The notes below the pieces were generated by a model. The model was not told the DNA's origin. It searched no databases and worked only from the letters and a program-made list of their open reading frames with translations. This document shows, one piece after another, positions 59,335 through 64,000 of a stretch of 64,000 bases of DNA. Position numbers and translations under genes: made by a program. Positions within the stretch are counted from its first letter, which is position 1. Every line of letters begins with the position of its first letter. The stretch spans positions 24,716,077-24,780,076 of the forward strand of contig NC_092582.1 of the NCBI RefSeq assembly GCF_037975245.1, in the 5' to 3' direction. Source of the stretch: Apostichopus japonicus. Its lineage: Eukaryota > Echinodermata > Holothuroidea > Aspidochirotida > Stichopodidae.

Positions 59335-62300
59335 TTAATATCTGCTGCTCACCATAAGCCCTTGCAACATCTGTGTATGTTGCTGGTTCAACATCATCTG
59401 CTGATGCATGAGGTCCACCATTAGTGAATGGTCAGGCCCAGGTGATATAACAGCTGCTGAAACAGGAGAAGACGACACATTGGGTGTACCCAAGTCACCG
59501 TAGTTCAACCGAGATATTGGCGCTGGTTTCCTCCTGGGTCTCGGCATGAAAACGTCTTCAGGTGGCTCCAACAGTTCTGGCGGTGGTGATGGAAGTTCAT
59601 TTATAATGGGAGGAGGCTCCAGAGGACCGTCATTCGGGACGATGATGTCCACCGGCTCGGGCATGGGGAGTCGCTCCTCCACCACATCCTCTTCTGCCAA
59701 TAGGTCAGGGTCCACCTCAACTACCTGCTCACCTGCACCGCCCTCCCCAACTTGATCCTGAGGAGGTACATACATAGGTAGTCCACCGAAATACCTTACC
59801 TCATCCTCTTCGTCAGTGTCAGAGTCAGTTGCAGGGGAAGAAACCTTGGCCTTTCGCCTTGTCCTAGCCCTAGGGGCAGGTGGCACAGGGACCTGGCGTG
59901 GTTGCTTTGGCTGAAACCCACAGGGTAACAACATATTTCGGTGAAGTGTGCGGTGGGGGCCGTCGCCATAACTGGGCTTCACCTCATACACTGGCATGTT
60001 GTCCCCACATTGTCTCACCACAACATACACCTGATCCTCCCACCTGTTTGCTAACTTCCGTCCTCCATGGGGCCGGACATTTCTGACCAGGACACGATCT
60101 CCCGATGCAATAGCCTGCTCCCTGACAGTGGCATCATAATTCTTGCGATTGGCAGCTGATTTCTTCTCGGCCTGTTCAGAAGCAAGTTTATGTGCCCTCC
60201 GCAAACGGTCCTTCAAACGCTTCACATAGGTGTGATGAGAAGTGGGTTGGTCTGTGTCGGGAGCCAGGCCTAACTTGAGATCGATAGGCAGGAGAGGCTC
60301 CCTACCAAACATAAGGAGGTAGGGTGACTCACCTGTGGCATCGTTCCTGGTGCAGTTGTAAGCATGCACCAGGGGTGACACGTGACTTCGCCAACTCTCC
60401 TTCTTCTCATCCTCCAAGGTACCAAGCAAATTGAGGAGGGTCTGATTGAACCTCTCGCATTGCCCGTTACCTTGGGGGTGGTAAGGCGTCGTCCTCGATT
60501 TCTTAATCCCAAGGGTCCTGCAGAGTTCCTGAATAACCCGGGACTCAAAGTCACGACCTTGGTCGGAGTGAAGTCGTTCTGGGAAGCCATAGTGCACAAA
60601 CACGTGCTCCCAGAGGGCCTTCGCCACGGTGGTAGCCTTTTGGTCCCTCGTGGGAATAGCAAAAGCGTACCGGGTGAAATGGTCAGTGAGCACTAGCACG
60701 TTTTGTGTGTTCTTAGAGTCCGGCTCAATCTTCAGAAAGTCCATACAGAGTAGCTCCAATGGTCTGCTTGTTGAGATTGTGACTAACTTTGCTGCCTTTG
60801 AAGCTTTGGCTTTCCTCCGAACACATGCCTCACAGGAACGGCATTGGTCCTCAACATATGACTGCATCTTGGGCCAGTAGAACCGGGATCGTATGAGGTC
60901 CTTTGTACGGTCCATGCCCGGGTGACCGACGTCAATATGAAGGCCTTTGAAGGCTGTCGCCCGGTGACTCTGGGGTAGAATTAATTGAAATTTAAACTCA
61001 CCGTGAGGGTCTTGTCTTCTGCGGTATAGTACCCCATTCCTCAGCACCAGTTTGTCCCACTGCCGAGAGAGCAACTTCGCCTCTGGACCCATGTCTTCAA
61101 CTTGGGCTGAAGTCGGTTTTGAACCTGCAATGACACTTTCCAGTACCGGGTGTATACCAGGGTCAATGTGTTGGAAATTCTGCCAGTCCTCCGGCGTCAC
61201 ACCTGGCAATGCCTCTTGTCCACCCGGTACTGGGCCCACAAAACAATTGGGTACTGCCCCCAGAGAGTCAGTGAGTGTCTCCAATAGGGTTACCTCACCC
61301 ACATCAACATCTTCAGCATCACTAGGTTCGTTCTTATGTTTGTAAGTCCCAACCTGTCTACAGCTAGCTGAATGGTTAGGCAGTCCCTGGAGGGAGCATA
61401 TAGCAGCTGTGACCTCACAACTGACTACCGTCACACTCTGACTATGGTACAAACTGTTCGTCCCGACGGTGTCGAATGAGGCCTTACCTAAAAACTTCTC
61501 CCTCATCTGCGCGGTCTGACGCTGGAAGTCCAGGTACTCATCATCGTCAGCTGGAGGTTGATGGGGACGTCGTGAGAGGGCGTCGGCAGCCTGGTTATTC
61601 CTACCTGGTTGATATTTCAGGTCGAACTGGAAGTTCGACAGAGCTGCCAACCACCGATGGCTAGTGGCATCCAACTTAGCTGTGGTGAGCACATAGGTCA
61701 GGGGGTTATTATCAGTGACAACTAAGAATTTATTACCATACAAGTAATCAGAAAACTTAGCTGTCACCGCCCACTTAAGGGCCAGAAATTCCAATTTATG
61801 GGCGGGATAATTAGTCTCACTCTTTGACAAACCCCTACTAGCATACGCTACTGGCTTAAGCTTGCCGTCATGCTTTTGATACAGTGCTGCGCCAAGGCCT
61901 GATGTGCTTGCATCTGTATGGAGGATGAAAGGTTCTTCGAAGTTGGCAAAGTGGAGCGTTGGTGCGGTAGTGAGCCGGTCTACAAGACTACTGAAGGCGG
62001 TTTGGCAATCCTCAGTCCAGTTGTCTCCAAACGGGGTATCTGGGGATGGTCGCCCCCCAGCCTGAGGTCTCTTCCCTGCACGGGGCCCACCTCGTCGCTT
62101 GCGAACAGGCTCATACTGAGTTGACAAGTCATTCAGGGGTTTGGCAACCTTACTGTAGTGTTCTATAAACCGCCTATAGTAACCTGCAAAGCCCAAAAAA
62201 GACTTCAGCTCCCTCACGTTCTTGGGACGGGGCCATGTCGTCACTGCAGAGATCTTGTCTGCGTCAGTCTGTACTCCCTCTGCAGAGATGACGTGGCCAA

Positions 62301-64000
62301 GACACTTCACTGATGGCCTCAAGAACTGGCATTTGTCAGGGTTCAACCTAAGACCATATTCCCTGAGGCGGGTTAAAACCTTCTCCAACTTCTCCTCGTG
62401 CTCCTCCAAAGTTCGAGAAAAGATCAGAAGGTCGTCAAGGTACACCAGTACGTCAGTGAATGCCATGGAGCCCATGCATTTCTCCATCAGGCGCTGGAAG
62501 GTAGCTGGTGCATTACAGATACCCTGGGGCATACGATTGAATTCATAAAACCCAAGAGGGCACCAGAATGCTGTCTTCTGTTTGTCCTCCTCCGCCATCT
62601 CAATCTGGTAATAACCAGACTTGAGGTCGAGGGAGGAGAACCAAACTGCACCTGTTAGGGAGTGAAAAATTTCCTCTATCTTAGGAATATTGTACTGGTC
62701 TTTAATCGTCCGGGAATTCAAGAGACGGTAATCCACCGTGAGGCGGAGGTCACCATTCTTCTTCCGGACCAGTACAATAGGGGAAGCATATGGGCTCGAT
62801 GACTCCCTTATAATCTCCTTCTGCAGGAGCTCCTGGATGTGCTCACGTGCATCAGCAAAATCGGCAGGAGGAATCCGTCGACTCTTCTGCCTGAAGGGTG
62901 TGTCATTGGTTAGTTGGATGTGATGTTTCACCTCAGAAGTTCGGCCAATATCCAGGTCATCTCTGGAAAACACATCAATGTGTCTTAACAAAACCTGGCG
63001 TATCCGATCCCGCCACTCCCCGGTGATGGGCGAATCTTCCAAGGTGAATGGTACCGAGGTACCATCACTGTTAGTATCAATAGTGACAGTCCGACTACCA
63101 GCATTACCGTGGCCACGTGAGCCTACTGGCTCTACATGGCGAGGCAAGAAGGCCTGACCAACTAGCTTGCCCCTCTGCAGCCGAACTGTCCGGTTAGAGT
63201 TGTTAGTGACCCTCACCTGCAGGTGAGTAGGGCCATGGGCTGGCATGGTTGTGAGGAAAGGCTCCACCGCCATGCTACCTGACAAAGCAGTATGTTGCTC
63301 CACCAGCATGAGTGCCTCCCTACCCAACCAGTTGGGGATAGTACAGAGTACCTCTGTAGTTACTCTTGGGGCCAGAGTGGTATGTTGGAATAGCTTCAGG
63401 GACCCAAGTTGGCCATTCCTACCACATTTGGCTTGCGAGGCAGCCAGTCGGTAAGCTGCTGCCCAGGCGTCGCTGACCCCTAAACTCTTGACAAACTTCT
63501 TGCCACCCAACCGTCTACAGTCCCTCAGGAGCACTTGCAGTAATCTAGTGTTGGTGCCAATGAGCACTGGGGCATTCCCACTTGACTTGCAGTCCTCAAG
63601 GACAAGTGCAAGGGTCCTGACCTTCCTACCAGTCCCAGCATCCTTTGCGTCCGGGGTGAGGTTCAACGTGATGTACCCCAAGTATGGGACATCATAACCC
63701 CCAGCCCCTGTAAGGTCCAACTCGCTCAGCGGCATCAGATCCCTGTGCGATAGGTGGGAGCGGTAAAACTTCTCTGACACGCAGGTCACTTGGGACCCTG
63801 TGTCGAGTAAGGCCTTGCACTTGACCCCATCTAGGAGAACTGTGGTGGTGGGAGATTCCCCTACCAACCCTTCTGGGATACCAACACTATGACCACCCTC
63901 CTGTACTACCCTGTGGGAGCCCATTACTGCAAAGGCGCCAGCCCGCTCCCTTGGGGGCGCCCCCCATCGTTTCCCGACTGGCAGCGCTCCAACAAGCGAC
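59335..64000 (-). CDS. pol: Ty3/gypsy polyprotein (protease, RT, RNase H, integrase), 5' end outside the window
   Basis: The frame is open to the window edge, so Met at 63924 is not necessarily the start; numbering uses it as residue 1. In order: retropepsin DTGS (41-44); RT with LDLKSGYYQI (432-441) and YLDD (495-498); RNase H with TDAS (670-673) and ADALSRR near 780; integrase with an HHCC finger (H996, H1001, C1031, C1034) and D1062, D1121, E1157, the last pair 35 residues apart as in DD35E enzymes; then a GPY/F-like module (about 1275-1335). A 190-residue Pro- and acid-rich tail follows, with no chromodomain seen. RNase H preceding integrase places it in Ty3/gypsy. It has no stop or frameshift, and all catalytic residues are present. 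Gag and the primer binding site lie beyond the edge. Confidence 0.95.
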   Translation of the reverse strand, partial: SLVGALPVGKRWGAPPRERAGAFAVMGSHRVVQEGGHSVGIPEGLVGESPTTTVLLDGVKCKALLDTGSQVTCVSEKFYRSHLSHRDLMPLSELDLTGAGGYDVPYLGYITLNLTPDAKDAGTGRKVRTLALVLEDCKSSGNAPVLIGTNTRLLQVLLRDCRRLGGKKFVKSLGVSDAWAAAYRLAASQAKCGRNGQLGSLKLFQHTTLAPRVTTEVLCTIPNWLGREALMLVEQHTALSGSMAVEPFLTTMPAHGPTHLQVRVTNNSNRTVRLQRGKLVGQAFLPRHVEPVGSRGHGNAGSRTVTIDTNSDGTSVPFTLEDSPITGEWRDRIRQVLLRHIDVFSRDDLDIGRTSEVKHHIQLTNDTPFRQKSRRIPPADFADAREHIQELLQKEIIRESSSPYASPIVLVRKKNGDLRLTVDYRLLNSRTIKDQYNIPKIEEIFHSLTGAVWFSSLDLKSGYYQIEMAEEDKQKTAFWCPLGFYEFNRMPQGICNAPATFQRLMEKCMGSMAFTDVLVYLDDLLIFSRTLEEHEEKLEKVLTRLREYGLRLNPDKCQFLRPSVKCLGHVISAEGVQTDADKISAVTTWPRPKNVRELKSFLGFAGYYRRFIEHYSKVAKPLNDLSTQYEPVRKRRGGPRAGKRPQAGGRPSPDTPFGDNWTEDCQTAFSSLVDRLTTAPTLHFANFEEPFILHTDASTSGLGAALYQKHDGKLKPVAYASRGLSKSETNYPAHKLEFLALKWAVTAKFSDYLYGNKFLVVTDNNPLTYVLTTAKLDATSHRWLAALSNFQFDLKYQPGRNNQAADALSRRPHQPPADDDEYLDFQRQTAQMREKFLGKASFDTVGTNSLYHSQSVTVVSCEVTAAICSLQGLPNHSASCRQVGTYKHKNEPSDAEDVDVGEVTLLETLTDSLGAVPNCFVGPVPGGQEALPGVTPEDWQNFQHIDPGIHPVLESVIAGSKPTSAQVEDMGPEAKLLSRQWDKLVLRNGVLYRRRQDPHGEFKFQLILPQSHRATAFKGLHIDVGHPGMDRTKDLIRSRFYWPKMQSYVEDQCRSCEACVRRKAKASKAAKLVTISTSRPLELLCMDFLKIEPDSKNTQNVLVLTDHFTRYAFAIPTRDQKATTVAKALWEHVFVHYGFPERLHSDQGRDFESRVIQELCRTLGIKKSRTTPYHPQGNGQCERFNQTLLNLLGTLEDEKKESWRSHVSPLVHAYNCTRNDATGESPYLLMFGREPLLPIDLKLGLAPDTDQPTSHHTYVKRLKDRLRRAHKLASEQAEKKSAANRKNYDATVREQAIASGDRVLVRNVRPHGGRKLANRWEDQVYVVVRQCGDNMPVYEVKPSYGDGPHRTLHRNMLLPCGFQPKQPRQVPVPPAPRARTRRKAKVSSPATDSDTDEEDEVRYFGGLPMYVPPQDQVGEGGAGEQVVEVDPDLLAEEDVVEERLPMPEPVDIIVPNDGPLEPPPIINELPSPPPELLEPPEDVFMPRPRRKPAPISRLNYGDLGTPNVSSSPVSAAVISPGPDHSLMVDLMHQQMMLNQQHTQMLQGLMVSSRY

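Noticed and set aside
59546-63697. Many plus-strand frames of 60-108 codons
   Set aside because: They are antisense shadows of the Ty3/gypsy polyprotein.
1-64000. CRISPR arrays, bacterial operons, rRNA and tRNA genes
   Set aside because: None was recognised; the tandem arrays have no repeat-spacer pattern and the window is clearly eukaryotic. tRNAs could not be excluded by eye.

Overview
The window is AT-rich eukaryotic DNA from an animal with intron-containing genes and a heavy load of transposable elements. An NLR-type (NACHT) innate immune gene, L1/Tx1-like and R2-like LINEs, a Ty3/gypsy element with a very long LTR, and many hAT-like MITEs fit a marine invertebrate deuterostome, perhaps an echinoderm. 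That placement is inference; no sequence search was run.

Layout. 1-10 kb: no supported gene except one candidate exon (minus strand, 8298-8552), which sits between two inverted arms built of tandem repeats (7.77-9.04 kb). 10.2-12.9 kb: a broken R2-like retrotransposon with a restriction-like endonuclease. 13.1-15.1 kb: a composite terminal-inverted-repeat element with a hAT-like MITE nested in it. 15.8-18.3 kb: a 40-bp tandem array, then a decayed L1/Tx1-like LINE on the minus strand, itself split by the 3' end of a second LINE. 21.0-23.2 kb: about 2.1 kb of GATG/GATA satellite, which produces long false reading frames.

23.4-55.8 kb: the main gene, on the plus strand. Six exons joined in consistent phase encode a short N-terminus, a possible death-effector-like domain, a NACHT NTPase, a helical region and the start of an LRR domain. 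The third and fourth exons are separated by 3.1 kb that holds a possible alternative last exon and poly(A) signal, which would give a protein without LRRs. The fourth and fifth are separated by 16.4 kb, inside which there are hints of a spliced minus-strand transcript. The fifth and sixth are separated by 9.6 kb containing tandem GGTCA repeats and a MITE inserted inside another MITE. The gene may continue past the window.

57.0-64 kb: the 3' LTR (2,170 bp), polypurine tract and most of the polyprotein of a Ty3/gypsy retrotransposon on the minus strand. Its reading frame is intact through protease, reverse transcriptase, RNase H and integrase, so it looks young. Its LTR carries an identical 105-bp direct repeat that covers a probable promoter-proximal leader exon.

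The genes do not form a pathway. The picture is one immune receptor gene stretched over more than 32 kb by repeat insertion, with several layers of nested transposons of different ages around it.
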